Shown here piece after piece: positions 38,928 through 47,569 of a DNA stretch of 64,000 nucleotides. Where the stretch lies: contig CALCEY010000010.1 in assembly GCA_937900415.1 (NCBI GenBank), positions 1-64,000 on the forward strand. The letters are read 5' to 3'. A program made the position numbers and the translations under genes. The notes under the pieces are model-generated. The model saw nothing but the letters and a program-made list of their open reading frames with translations, made no database searches and was not told the origin of the DNA. The stretch comes from an uncultured Clostridia bacterium. Its GTDB lineage: Bacteria > Bacillota > Clostridia > Peptostreptococcales > Anaerovoracaceae. The first letter of the stretch is position 1, and every line of letters starts with the position of its first letter.

Positions 38928-40097
38928 ATGAGAAATGTATATTTAGACTATTCAGCAACAACTCCTGTTAAAGACGAAGTCTTAAGGGAAATGATACCAT
39001 ATTTTACGGAAAAGTTCGGAAACCCTTCAAGTTTGTACGATAAAGGTCTTGAATCCAAAGATGCAATCGCCCATGCAAGAATGCAGGTGGCAAAGCTTAT
39101 AAATGCCAAGCCGGAAGAAATATTTTTTACTGCCGGAGGCACAGAGTCGGACAACTGGACGGTTTTCGGAGCGGCAGAAAAATTAAAAGCAAAGGGAAAT
39201 CACATAATAACCACGAAGATTGAGCATCACGCAATGCTTCATTCCTGCGCGGCTCTCGAAAAGGAAGGCTTTGACGTTACTTATCTCGATATAGATGAAG
39301 AGGGATTTGCAGATCTTAAACAGCTTGAAGAATCCATCACTGATAAAACCATACTTATCAGCATTATGCTTGTCAACAATGAGATAGGCACAGTGCAGCC
39401 TGTCAAGGCCGCAGCAGATATAGCTAAAAAGCATAACATTCTTTTCCATACAGATGCGGTACAGGCGCTGGGCAACGTTCCTATTGACGTTAAAGATATG
39501 GGAATAGATTTGATGTCGGTGTCTTCTCATAAGATATACGGACCTAAAGGCATCGGAGCTTTATATATAAGAAAAGGCGTATCCATAGCAAATTATATGT
39601 ACGGCGGAGCACAGGAAAACCGCAGAAGAGCCGGAACGGAAAACCTGCCGGCAATCGTGGGCTTTGGAAAAGCCGCAGAGCTGGCCGGTGAAAATTTTGA
39701 AAATCATGTAAAACATTGTTCAGAGCTCAGAGATTATCTCAGAGACAGGATATTGAACGAAATTCCGAATACAAGAATAAACGGAAGCCTGGAACACAGA
39801 CACCCCGGAAATCTCAATGTTACTTTTGAATATATAGAGGGCGAATCCATACTGCTTCTTTTAAATCAATTCGGAATAAGTGTATCCACAGGCTCAGCCT
39901 GTTCATCGGCTTCATTGGAGCCGTCCCATGTGCTTTCTGCTCTCGGCGTTCCAGTTGAAATGATTCACGGAACGGTGAGGTTTACAGTGGGAGATTTTAC
40001 GACAAAAGAAGATATAGATTATGTAGTTGATAATTTAAAAACGATAGTAGAAAAACTCAGAGAGATTTCTTCAGTAAACTCAGAGAAAGGTTGGTAA
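38928..40097 (+). CDS. iscS: Cysteine desulfurase IscS/NifS
   Basis: A PLP enzyme that takes sulfur from cysteine as an enzyme persulfide for Fe-S clusters and tRNA thiolation. Active-site residues: H101 (IEHHAML), D176 and Q179 (HTDAVQ), Schiff-base K202 (SSHKIYGPKG) and the persulfide cysteine C325 in the flexible loop STGSACSSAS. 389 residues. The start ATG is preceded by AAGGAGA at somewhat long spacing. iscU follows four bases after the stop. Confidence 0.96.
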   Translation: MRNVYLDYSATTPVKDEVLREMIPYFTEKFGNPSSLYDKGLESKDAIAHARMQVAKLINAKPEEIFFTAGGTESDNWTVFGAAEKLKAKGNHIITTKIEHHAMLHSCAALEKEGFDVTYLDIDEEGFADLKQLEESITDKTILISIMLVNNEIGTVQPVKAAADIAKKHNILFHTDAVQALGNVPIDVKDMGIDLMSVSSHKIYGPKGIGALYIRKGVSIANYMYGGAQENRRRAGTENLPAIVGFGKAAELAGENFENHVKHCSELRDYLRDRILNEIPNTRINGSLEHRHPGNLNVTFEYIEGESILLLLNQFGISVSTGSACSSASLEPSHVLSALGVPVEMIHGTVRFTVGDFTTKEDIDYVVDNLKTIVEKLREISSVNSEKGW

Positions 40098-40101
40098 GAT
40101 T

Positions 40102-40548
40102 ATGGCTTTATATAACGATATAGTAATGGATCATTTTTTAAATCCCAAGAACGTAGGAGAACTGGAAAATCCGGACGGAACGGGAGTATACGGCAGCCCT
40201 GTGTGCGGAGATATGATGCAGATTCAGATAAAGGTAGACGATGAAAAGATTACTGACGCCAAATTTAAAACCTTTGGCTGCGGAAGCGCGATTGCTTCCT
40301 CCAGTATGGCTACTTCAATGATAATAGGAAGGACTGTAGAAGAAGCTTTGGAGCTGACAAATAAGCAGATTATAAACGAGCTTGGAGGTCTGCCGCCTGT
40401 AAAGGTTCACTGCTCGGTCCTTGCAGACAAGGCTATCAAGAACGCCATATATGATTACGCTAAGAAAAACGGCAAGCATTATGCTGCGCTTGAAGGCTAT
40501 GACCCAAACGCAGACGAGGATGACGATCATGAAATTGGAGAAGAATAA
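40102..40548 (+). CDS. iscU: Iron-sulfur cluster scaffold IscU/NifU
   Basis: The scaffold on which [2Fe-2S] clusters are built from IscS-derived sulfur. The ligands C35 (SPVCGD, with D37), C60 (FGCGSAIASSS) and C104 (KVHCSVLA) are intact. 148 residues, with an acidic C-terminal tail (DPNADEDDDHEIGEE) that overlaps the mnmA start by 20 bases. The arrangement iscS-iscU-mnmA without iscA, hscAB or fdx is the reduced Clostridial isc type. Confidence 0.95.
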   Translation: MALYNDIVMDHFLNPKNVGELENPDGTGVYGSPVCGDMMQIQIKVDDEKITDAKFKTFGCGSAIASSSMATSMIIGRTVEEALELTNKQIINELGGLPPVKVHCSVLADKAIKNAIYDYAKKNGKHYAALEGYDPNADEDDDHEIGEE

Positions 40549-41587
40549 TAAAAATAAAGTATTGCTTGGATTAAGCGGCGGAGTGGACAGCACTGCCGCT
40601 GCTTTGTTATTAAAAGAAAAAGGCTTTGAGGTTACGGGATATTATTTCGACGTAATGGGAGATAATATAAATGGAAGAGAAGAAACTGAAAAGCTTGCTT
40701 TTCAGCTTGGAATAAAGCTCATATGCGAAGATGTTTCAGAAGAATTTGAAGAGCTTGTTATAAACGATTTCTGCAAAGAATACATGAGCGGGAGAACTCC
40801 CAATCCATGCGTGATCTGCAATCCCGGAATAAAATTTAAAAAGCTTTTGGAAAAGGCCGATGATATAGGAGCGTATTACATTGCTACAGGCCACTACTGC
40901 CGTATATCGTTCGATACGGAAGAAAATAAATATTACCTTCGTAAGGCCGCCAATGAAAAAAAAGATCAGTCCTACATGTTGTACAGACTTGGACAAGACG
41001 TTCTGAGCCGTTTAATTTTCCCTCTGGGCGACTTTGATGATAAGTCTGATATAAGAGAGCTGGCAAAAGAAAAAAACATGTCAAATGCCGAAAAAAAAGA
41101 CAGTCAGGAGATTTGCTTTATTGAGCCTCCGAAAAATTACGTTGATTATATTAAAGAAAAAGGATTTTCTTCACCTGAAGGAAATTTTGTGGATAAAGAC
41201 GGCAAAATCATAGGCAGTCACAGAGGCATAGTCAATTATACCGTAGGACAGAGAAAGGGGCTGGGCGTTGCGCTGGGAAAACCTGCGTTTATAGTTAAAA
41301 TAGATAAAGAAAAGAACGATATAGTTTTGGGAGATAATGTGGATTTATTTACTATAAAAGTTTTATGTGAAAACGTTGTGTTTCCGGCATGTAACGGGGA
41401 AAGGTATCATAATACCGAAGTCCTTGCAAAAGTAAGATATTCCGCAAAGGCGGCCAAGGCGGTTTTAAGCGTTGACGGTAATTCTGCATCTGTGGAATTT
41501 GAAATGCCTCAGAGAGCCCCGGCTCCGGGGCAGTCCATTGTTTTTTACGACGGAGACCGTGTCGTTGGAGGAGGTTTTATAAAATAA
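40529..41587 (+). CDS. mnmA: tRNA-specific 2-thiouridylase MnmA
   Basis: It adenylates U34 of tRNA-Lys, -Glu and -Gln and inserts sulfur. The PP-loop GLSGGVDST is at 14-22. The catalytic cysteine pair is C97 (CVICNPGIKF) and C196 (SQEICFIEPP). 352 residues. I start at the ATG at 40529, where the MnmA homology begins and GAGGATGA lies upstream; the longer open frame is a shadow of iscU. The 20-base overlap with iscU implies coupled translation and ties sulfur donor and user together. Confidence 0.95.
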   Translation: MKLEKNNKNKVLLGLSGGVDSTAAALLLKEKGFEVTGYYFDVMGDNINGREETEKLAFQLGIKLICEDVSEEFEELVINDFCKEYMSGRTPNPCVICNPGIKFKKLLEKADDIGAYYIATGHYCRISFDTEENKYYLRKAANEKKDQSYMLYRLGQDVLSRLIFPLGDFDDKSDIRELAKEKNMSNAEKKDSQEICFIEPPKNYVDYIKEKGFSSPEGNFVDKDGKIIGSHRGIVNYTVGQRKGLGVALGKPAFIVKIDKEKNDIVLGDNVDLFTIKVLCENVVFPACNGERYHNTEVLAKVRYSAKAAKAVLSVDGNSASVEFEMPQRAPAPGQSIVFYDGDRVVGGGFIK

Positions 41588-41620
41588 CGAATAATATACA
41601 ATATATTTATCCTTACATAC

Positions 41621-41649
41621 TTGACTTTAGGTTAAATTTAATCTAAACT
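41621..41649 (+). promoter_or_regulatory. gdhA promoter with near-palindrome
   Basis: TTGACT (41621-41626) and TAAACT (41644-41649) with a 17-base spacer. TTAGGTTAAATTTAATCTAA (41627-41646) between them is a palindrome with a single mismatched pair, a likely operator. Confidence 0.6.
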
Positions 41650-41666
41650 TGTTCTTGTTATTTTTG

Positions 41667-41710
41667 TTTTTTTAAACTAATAAAAATAACTCTTTATTGG
41701 TTTAAAAAAC
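41667..41710 (+). other. Leader hairpin of gdhA
   Basis: Arms 41667-41684 and 41693-41710 are complementary at about 16 of 18 positions around an eight-base loop (AATAACTC), within the untranslated leader. There is no T-run downstream, so it is an mRNA structure rather than a terminator. Confidence 0.55.
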
Positions 41711-41765
41711 AAAAAGTTGCATAAGCGTCTAAGAAAAATAGATTTAGCAGTTTAGGAGGGCAAAT

Positions 41766-43100
41766 ATGACGTATGTTGAAGAAGTTATGGAACGGGTCAG
41801 AGAATTGAATCCGGGAGAACCGGAATTTCATCTGGCGGTTAAAGAAGTTTTAAGATCTGTGGAACCTGTGGTTAAGGCTCATGAAGATGAGTACAGAAAA
41901 GGGCAGCTTCTTGAAAGGCTGACTGAACCTGAAAGAAGCATATCCTTCAGAGTTCCGTGGGTAGACGATAAAGGAGATTTACACGTAAACAGAGGCTACA
42001 GAGTTCAGTTTAACAGCGCACTGGGACCGTATAAGGGAGGGCTTCGTTTTCACCCGGGAGTGAACCGCAGCATACTTAACTTTCTGGCATTTGAACAGAC
42101 TTTTAAAAATGCACTGACGGGACAGGCGATAGGCGGCGGCAAGGGGGGAGCGAATTTCAACCCAAAGGGAAAATCCGACAGAGATATAATGTCTTTCTGC
42201 CAGAGCTTTATGAGCGAGTTTTATAAATATATCGGCCCCAACGAAGACGTTCCTGCCGGTGACGTAGGAGTGGGAGGAAGAGAAATCGGCTATCTTTTCG
42301 GTCAGTATAAAAAGCTTACCAACCAATACGAAGGAACCATTACGGGAAAAGGACTCAGATACGGGGGCTCTCTCATGCGCAATGAAGCGACGGGATATGG
42401 GCTTGTCTACATTACTGAAGAGATGTTGAATCATGTGGGAAAAACCGTCAAAGGTTCGGTAGTAGCCGTTTCAGGCTCCGGCAATGTGGCGATTCATGCT
42501 GCGGAGAAAGCTGCCCTCATGGGAGCAAGAGTCGTTACTTTAAGCGATTCGGACGGATATGTTTTCGATGCCGGCGGAATAGATATTGAAACAATTAAAG
42601 AAATAAAAGAAGTAAATAGAGGCAGAATAAGTGAATATGCAGAAAAAATTCCTTCCGCTGAATACCATCCCGGTAAAAAGGTATGGGAGGTAGGCTGCGA
42701 TATAGCTCTTCCTTGTGCCATTCAATATGAATTGGATCTGTCGGATGCAAAAAAATTAGTGTCAAACGGCTGTTTTGCCGTAACTGAAGGCGCTAATATG
42801 CCTGCTACAGAGGAGGCGGTTTCGTATTTGCAGAGCATGGGAGTTTTGTTTATGCCGGGAAAGGCATCGAATGCTGGAGGCGTTGCGGTATCTGCCCTTG
42901 AGATGTCACAGAACAGCATGAGAATAAAGAAAAGCTTTGAAGAAGTCGATGAAAACCTTCAAGAAATAATGAAAGACATCTGGTCGCAGGTTTCGTCTGC
43001 CGCCTCAGATTACAACAGAACGGGAGACTATGTTTCCGGAGCCAATATAGCCGGATTCAGACGCGTTGTCAAATCCATGAGAGACCAGGGATGGGTATAA
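41766..43100 (+). CDS. gdhA: NADP-type glutamate dehydrogenase
   Basis: It interconverts glutamate and 2-oxoglutarate plus ammonia. Conserved parts: K90 (GPYKGGLRFHP), K126 (GGGKGGANF), catalytic D166 (VPAGDVGVGGREIG), and a Rossmann domain with AVSGSGNVAIHAAEKA. The 444-residue length and the PNEDVPAGD..GYLFGQYKK pattern fit the hexameric small GDH of Clostridia; cofactor preference is inferred from the family. It is a single-gene unit with its own promoter and AGGAGGG ribosome site. It fits a glutamate-fermenting or glutamate-assimilating lifestyle. Confidence 0.95.
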   Translation: MTYVEEVMERVRELNPGEPEFHLAVKEVLRSVEPVVKAHEDEYRKGQLLERLTEPERSISFRVPWVDDKGDLHVNRGYRVQFNSALGPYKGGLRFHPGVNRSILNFLAFEQTFKNALTGQAIGGGKGGANFNPKGKSDRDIMSFCQSFMSEFYKYIGPNEDVPAGDVGVGGREIGYLFGQYKKLTNQYEGTITGKGLRYGGSLMRNEATGYGLVYITEEMLNHVGKTVKGSVVAVSGSGNVAIHAAEKAALMGARVVTLSDSDGYVFDAGGIDIETIKEIKEVNRGRISEYAEKIPSAEYHPGKKVWEVGCDIALPCAIQYELDLSDAKKLVSNGCFAVTEGANMPATEEAVSYLQSMGVLFMPGKASNAGGVAVSALEMSQNSMRIKKSFEEVDENLQEIMKDIWSQVSSAASDYNRTGDYVSGANIAGFRRVVKSMRDQGWV

Positions 43101-43143
43101 AGCGTTAAATTTGGCTAATTGTTACAGCATAAACATCCCCCTT

Positions 43144-43166
43144 CTTTCAGATAATAACGTTGAAAG
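43144..43166 (+). other. Hairpin at the ribosome site of the small membrane protein gene
   Basis: CTTTCA (43144-43149) pairs with TGAAAG (43161-43166); the right arm runs into the ribosome site GGGAGTG. Pairing could partly mask translation start. Confidence 0.4.
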
Positions 43167-43177
43167 GGAGTGATTTT

Positions 43178-43390
43178 ATGTATAAGACGGCCACGACTGC
43201 GATAGTGGCTTTAGCAGCGGCAGGAGCCGCCTGCGCGATAGCCTATGGCTGTATGAAGCCTGCTGCCAGACAACAACTCAAAAAAGACGTAAAGAACACT
43301 TTTGAAGACATGAATGGTATAAAAGAAGAGATGCTTAACGTAGGGCAGGATGTTTCAGAAATGGCACGCAATCTGAAAAACCAGATGTAA
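43178..43390 (+). CDS. Small YtxH-like membrane protein
   Basis: A 70-residue protein with one N-terminal membrane segment (about 4-24, TATTAIVALAAAGAACAIAYG) and an amphipathic, charged helix (AARQQLKKDVKNTFEDMNGIKEEM to MARNLKNQM). The layout resembles YtxH/DUF-type small envelope stress proteins, but similarity is too loose for a firm name. I chose the ATG at 43178 with GGGAGTG upstream instead of a TTG at 43160. Confidence 0.65.
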   Translation: MYKTATTAIVALAAAGAACAIAYGCMKPAARQQLKKDVKNTFEDMNGIKEEMLNVGQDVSEMARNLKNQM

Positions 43391-43404
43391 AATAATAATA
43401 TGAA

Positions 43405-43501
43405 AGTTAGGCGGTGATATGCGCCGCTTAACTGAGACGGAGGAGCCCTTCTCAAGCATGTTCCGTAAGGTTCATCTTGGGAGGGGACTTTTTCGTTTTT
43501 T
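43405..43501 (+). terminator. Two-hairpin region ending in a terminator before alaS
   Basis: First hairpin: AGTTAGGCGG (43405-43414) with CCGCTTAACT (43424-43433), one G-U wobble. Second: CCCTTCTCAAG (43446-43456) with CTTGGGAGGGG (43476-43486), two wobbles, then ACTTTTTCGTTTTTTT. It ends the upstream transcript. No T-box elements (specifier stem, TGGNACCGCG) are present, so it is not an alaS T-box. Confidence 0.7.
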
Positions 43502-43532
43502 TACAGAGGGCATTTTTCCTCTTAGCATTTTA

Positions 43533-43561
43533 TAGACTTTTTTATGTTCATATGGTAAAAT
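43533..43561 (+). promoter_or_regulatory. Promoter of alaS
   Basis: TAGACT (43533-43538) and TAAAAT (43556-43561) with a 17-base spacer, downstream of the terminator. Confidence 0.55.
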
Positions 43562-43589
43562 ATATTGTTGTTTAGGAGGAACTTTACCA

Positions 43590-46208
43590 ATGGAAAAATT
43601 AGGTTTAAACGAGATTAGAAAGAGATTCAGAGACTTTTACGTAAGCAAGGAACATTACGCCGCTAAAAGCGCTTCACTGATTCCTAAGGATGATAATAGT
43701 CTTTTAATAATAAATTCGGGAATGGCTCCGTTGAAAAAGTATTTTGCAGGTGTTGAAACTCCGCCGGCAAAGAGGATGACCACATGTCAGAAGTGTATAA
43801 GAACAGGAGATATAGATAACGTCGGAATAACGGCAAGACACGGTACTTTTTTTGAAATGCTGGGAAACTTCTCTTTCGGAGATTATTTCAAGAAAGAGTC
43901 CCTTACATGGGGTCTTGAATTCATGACAAAAAGTCTCGACATGCCGTTTGAAAAGATATGGGCCACCGTATATCAAGACGATGATGAAGCCGTGGAAATA
44001 TGGAAAAGTCTCGGTATGCCCGAAGAAAGAATAGTGCGTCTCGGTAAGGATGATAACTTTTGGGAAATAGGCTTAGGTCCATGCGGACCTTGTTCAGAGC
44101 TGTATTTTGACAGAGGTTCGGAATACGGCTGCGGCAAAGAGGATTGCAAGCCGGGCTGCGACTGTGACAGATACCTTGAATTCTGGAATCATGTATTCAC
44201 ACAATTTTCAAAAGAAGAGGATGGAAGCTATGTACCTCTTGAGCATCCTAATATAGATACAGGAATGGGACTTGAAAGAATGGCCTGCATTATGCAGGGC
44301 GTAGATTCAATTTTTGACATAGATACCATTCGTTACGTCCTCGACGGCGTAGTTGAAAAAAGCGGCGTCGCATATAAGGACGGACAGGCGCCGGAAGACG
44401 TTTCGATACGAATAATAACAGATCACTTGCGTTCAATTACATTTATGATAGCCGACGGCATTATGCCTGGAAATGAAGGCAGAGGATATGTATTAAGAAG
44501 ACTTCTGAGAAGAGCAGCAAGACACGGACGTATTTTAGGTATAAAAGGCGGCTTTCTTTCAGAGCTTTCCAACAGAGTAATCAGCGTATCAGGAGAGGCA
44601 TATCCGGAGCTTATTGAGAAAAAGGATTATATTCAAAAGATAATAACCGTAGAAGAAGAAAAATTTGCTTCTACCATAGATCAGGGAGAAGCGATAATCG
44701 CCGAATACGTAAAAGAACTGAAAGAAGCTGAAAAGACCGTTTTAGACGGAGAAAAAGCCTTCAAGCTATATGATACTTACGGCTTCCCATTGGAGCTCAC
44801 CGAAGAAATTCTGTCAGAAAATGGAATGACAGCAGATACAGCCGGCTTTGAAGCCAATATGAGACGTCAGAAAGAGCAGGGAAGACGTTGCCGCAAAAAC
44901 ACAGAGTGCGAAGCATGGAAAGAAAATAAAAACCTTGTTAATGTACCGCAAACCATCTTTACAGGTTATGAAACATTGAACGATAATGCAAAGGTTCTTT
45001 CTATCATAGATGATACGGGAAGCTTACAGGAGGCGTCAGCAGAACAGAGTGTAAGAATTTTTCTCGATAAGACGCCTTTTTATCCGGAGGGCGGAGGACA
45101 AGTTTCTGATAATGGTATTCTGTCAACTTCAATGGGAACGGCTCGTGTATTTTCTGCGGAAAAGAGCGATGGTGTGATAGCTCATTGCTGTGAAGTTATG
45201 GACGGAACAATCAGAGTGGGAGAAGAGGTGGAATGCAGAGTCGACCCTATAAAGAGAAACTCTGCCGCAAGAAATCATACTGCTACCCATCTTCTGCAAA
45301 AAGCCCTCAGAGAAGTTTTGGGAACTCATGTTCAGCAGGCTGGTTCAAGCGTCAATGAATCAGTTCTTCGTTTTGATTTCAGCCATTTTGAGGCCATGAC
45401 CAGGGAGCAGACAGAAGACGTAGAAAAAAGAGTCAACGATAAGATAAATGAATTTCTGCCGGTGACCGTTTCGGAAATGTCGATAGAAGAGGCTCAAAAA
45501 TCAGGGGCTATGGCACTGTTCGGAGAAAAATATGATGAAAAGGTAAGAGTTGTAAATGCCGGAGACTGGTCAATAGAGCTTTGCGGAGGAACTCACGTAA
45601 GCAATACGGGAGAAATAGGAGCCTTTAAAATACTTTCAGAAAGCGGAATAGCTTCAGGAGTCAGAAGAATAGAAGCCGTAACTGTAGCCGGAATTTTAGA
45701 TGAGGCAAGAAAGAGCGAAGAAACTATTGAGGCGCTTACTTCAATTTTTAAATGTAATAAGAATTCGGTGGCGGACAGGGCCAAAGCTATTACAGAAGAA
45801 TTAAAGACCCTGAAAAAAGAGTTGGAGGATATTAAAAAGGCGGCTATGGGAGGCGAGGCCGACAAATTGATTGCAGGAGCTGTTGAAATTAACGGATATA
45901 AACTTATAACAAGTGAATTCAGCGATTACAGTGTCGATGATTTGAGAAGGCTTTCAGACGATATAAAAGCTTCGGCAAAAAATACTTGTATGGTATTTGC
46001 AAACGTTAGCGGCTGTAAAGTTACTTTCCTTGTAGCTCTTACTGACGATTTGGTTGAAAAAGGCTTGCATGCAGGAAGGATGATAAAGGAGATTGCCGCA
46101 GCGGCAGGCGGCGGTGGTGGCGGAAAAGCAAATATGGCTCAAGCCGGAGCTAAGGACTCTTCAAAAATAAAAGAAGCCTTTACTGTTGCAGAAAAACTTT
46201 TGTCATAG
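43590..46208 (+). CDS. alaS: Alanine-tRNA ligase
   Basis: A class II synthetase of 872 residues: catalytic domain (1-245, with MTTCQKCIRTGDIDNVG, GTFFEMLGNFSFGDYFK, DTGMGLERM), tRNA-recognition region with GRGYVLRRLLRRAARHGR, editing domain with HTATHLLQKALREVLG and the zinc-site CGGTHVSNTGEIG, and a C-terminal C-Ala domain ending AGGGGGGKANMAQAGAKD. AGGAGG precedes the ATG at 13 bases. ireB and ruvX follow, the conserved Firmicute order. Confidence 0.97.
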   Translation: MEKLGLNEIRKRFRDFYVSKEHYAAKSASLIPKDDNSLLIINSGMAPLKKYFAGVETPPAKRMTTCQKCIRTGDIDNVGITARHGTFFEMLGNFSFGDYFKKESLTWGLEFMTKSLDMPFEKIWATVYQDDDEAVEIWKSLGMPEERIVRLGKDDNFWEIGLGPCGPCSELYFDRGSEYGCGKEDCKPGCDCDRYLEFWNHVFTQFSKEEDGSYVPLEHPNIDTGMGLERMACIMQGVDSIFDIDTIRYVLDGVVEKSGVAYKDGQAPEDVSIRIITDHLRSITFMIADGIMPGNEGRGYVLRRLLRRAARHGRILGIKGGFLSELSNRVISVSGEAYPELIEKKDYIQKIITVEEEKFASTIDQGEAIIAEYVKELKEAEKTVLDGEKAFKLYDTYGFPLELTEEILSENGMTADTAGFEANMRRQKEQGRRCRKNTECEAWKENKNLVNVPQTIFTGYETLNDNAKVLSIIDDTGSLQEASAEQSVRIFLDKTPFYPEGGGQVSDNGILSTSMGTARVFSAEKSDGVIAHCCEVMDGTIRVGEEVECRVDPIKRNSAARNHTATHLLQKALREVLGTHVQQAGSSVNESVLRFDFSHFEAMTREQTEDVEKRVNDKINEFLPVTVSEMSIEEAQKSGAMALFGEKYDEKVRVVNAGDWSIELCGGTHVSNTGEIGAFKILSESGIASGVRRIEAVTVAGILDEARKSEETIEALTSIFKCNKNSVADRAKAITEELKTLKKELEDIKKAAMGGEADKLIAGAVEINGYKLITSEFSDYSVDDLRRLSDDIKASAKNTCMVFANVSGCKVTFLVALTDDLVEKGLHAGRMIKEIAAAAGGGGGGKANMAQAGAKDSSKIKEAFTVAEKLLS

Positions 46209-46261
46209 TATAATCGAAGACGAGGGCAGCGGAAGACTTGATAGAAAACAGGAGGATCGTA

Positions 46262-46507
46262 ATGGATAAAAGCACTAAAATGTTTGACTCATTCAAAACT
46301 CAAAAGACTAATAAGCAAATCTTGAAGGAAGTTTATGATGCTTTGGAAGAAAAAGACTACAATCCTGTTGATCAGCTGGTCGGATATATTATTTCCGGAG
46401 ACCCGTCCTATATCACCAGCTTTAACAATGCGAGAACATTAATTAAGGGCGTTGATCGTGATGAGCTGGTCGCAGAGATGTTGAGAGAGTACATCAATGT
46501 AGAATAG
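46262..46507 (+). CDS. ireB: IreB-family regulatory phosphoprotein (UPF0297)
   Basis: An 81-residue protein, MDKSTKMFDSF to EMLREYINVE, with the family core ILKEVYDALEEKDYNPVDQLVGYIISGDPSYI. In Enterococcus IreB is phosphorylated by the PASTA kinase IreK and tunes cephalosporin resistance; threonines near the N-terminus (T5, T14, T17) are candidates. The ATG at 46262 has AGGAGG upstream; an earlier ATG at 46238 lies in the spacer. A terminator follows, separating it from ruvX. Confidence 0.93.
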   Translation: MDKSTKMFDSFKTQKTNKQILKEVYDALEEKDYNPVDQLVGYIISGDPSYITSFNNARTLIKGVDRDELVAEMLREYINVE

Positions 46508-46536
46508 AAAAACGGATGTTTTAATCGTCCGTTTTT
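46508..46536 (+). terminator. Terminator of alaS-ireB
   Basis: AAAAACGGATG (46508-46518) and CGTCCGTTTTT (46526-46536), one wobble pair, giving a stem with A-run and T-run flanks; probably works in both directions. Confidence 0.82.
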
Positions 46537-46606
46537 GTAATGTATAAAATCATATAATTGAAAGCAGAAGAGCAGGGAAGCAGCCTTGTCTCCGTTGTTT
46601 TTTAGC

Positions 46607-46660
46607 TAAATCAAAGTAGTCAAACTCCATTACCCTCTTGATTTAACGGGGCTTGATTAC
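46607..46660 (+). other. Alternative pairing region between ireB and ruvX
   Basis: The gap 46537-46870 has no gene. Within it TAAATCAA (46607-46614) is complementary to TTGATTTA (46638-46645), while GTAGTCAAACTCC (46616-46628) is complementary to GGGGCTTGATTAC (46648-46660) at 12 of 13 positions, counting two wobbles. The first right arm lies in the loop of the second stem, so both together would form a pseudoknot. The remainder, 46661-46870, is AT-rich with no feature I can support apart from the ruvX ribosome site. Confidence 0.4.
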
Positions 46661-46870
46661 TATGGGCTATAAACTTCTGTTGTTCACATGTTTTTTCCTC
46701 GAAAAAGATATGAATAGTTGCATGATAAAATTTAGGAATAAATTTACAAAAAAGGAATAACCAAACAAATATACTTAACTAATAAATATCATAAATAGAT
46801 TCTATGGTCAAGCGTTAATAGTATTAATGCGAGGAAAGAAAAAGACGAAAGGGAAAGTGAAAAATAAAAA

Positions 46871-47299
46871 ATGAGAAAAATAGGACTTGACGTCGGTGAT
46901 AAAACTGTAGGAATAGCCGTATCGGATCCTCTCGGCTATACTGCGCAGGGAATAACCACCCTGGAAAGAGTCGGCATAAGAAAGGATACCGGTAAAATCA
47001 TTGATATTATTAAGGAATATAACTGCGATACGGTGGTAATAGGCTTACCGAAGAAGCTTGACGGTACAGACAGCCCTCAGACCGAAAAGGTCTATGAGTT
47101 TAAAGAAATGCTGGAAAATAAAATGCGCAGCACCGGAATGAAAGGTATAAAAGTAGTGTGGCAGGACGAAAGGCTTACTACAGTAATGGCTGAAAAAGTG
47201 CTGATTGAGGCGGACGTTTCCAGAGCTAAAAGAAAACAGGTCATAGATAAGCAGGCCGCTGTTATCATTCTTCAAAGTTATCTTGATTCAAATAAATAG
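46871..47299 (+). CDS. ruvX: RuvX/YqgF, putative Holliday junction resolvase or pre-16S rRNA nuclease
   Basis: A 142-residue RNase H-fold protein. Conserved acidic sites are D7 (GLDVGDKTVGIAVSD), E in QDERLTT, and the C-terminal DKQAAVIILQSYLD. Family members are assigned to 16S rRNA 5'-end processing or Holliday junction cleavage. The usual next gene, a DUF1292 protein (YrzB), is absent; a strong terminator follows instead. The ribosome site AAGGGAAAGTG is rather distant from the ATG. Confidence 0.93.
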   Translation: MRKIGLDVGDKTVGIAVSDPLGYTAQGITTLERVGIRKDTGKIIDIIKEYNCDTVVIGLPKKLDGTDSPQTEKVYEFKEMLENKMRSTGMKGIKVVWQDERLTTVMAEKVLIEADVSRAKRKQVIDKQAAVIILQSYLDSNK

Positions 47300-47304
47300 A
47301 AGAT

Positions 47305-47354
47305 AGCAGTGTTAAGCAATAAATAATAAGTATTGCTTAACACTGCTGCTTTTT
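47305..47354 (+). terminator. Terminator of ruvX
   Basis: AGCAGTGTTAAGCAATA (47305-47321) and TATTGCTTAACACTGCT (47331-47347) form a perfect 17-bp stem with a nine-base loop, followed by GCTTTTTT. Confidence 0.95.
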
Positions 47355-47445
47355 TATATCCGGGCTTTTTAAAATGTAATATACATATTTATTGAAAGAA
47401 AGAGATAAGACCATATTAGAATTGAAGAGAAAGGTTAAAAGACAC

Positions 47446-47569
47446 AACTATTCCTAAAATCTTAATTTTCGGAATAGTTATCGCGGGATAAATAAAAAAC
47501 GCAAAATTCGTTAGTTTTACTTTAATGTACTGACTTAAAATTTCCACTTTTCTTGCGTTTTTTATTTAT
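47446..47569. other. Two strong inverted repeats in the gap between ruvX and the zinc-ribbon gene
   Basis: AACTATTCC (47446-47454) pairs with GGAATAGTT (47471-47479). Then ATAAATAAAAAACGCAA (47488-47504) pairs perfectly over 17 bp with 47553-47569, with a 48-base interior. Both ends of the long stem carry A- or T-runs, so it can act as a terminator for the minus-strand zinc-ribbon gene, but the loop is unusually long. A weak promoter-like TTGAAA with TATTAG lies upstream on the plus strand, so a small RNA spanning 47425-47570 is possible. Confidence 0.5.

Noticed and set aside
43391..43589. T-box riboswitch for alaS
   Set aside because: No specifier loop, no AGTA/GAA elements and no TGGNACC antiterminator core; the terminator belongs to the upstream gene.
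46572..46583. 12-base match GCAGGGAAGCAG to the left-end repeat (161-172)
   Set aside because: No flanking similarity to the repeat unit, so a chance match is likely.
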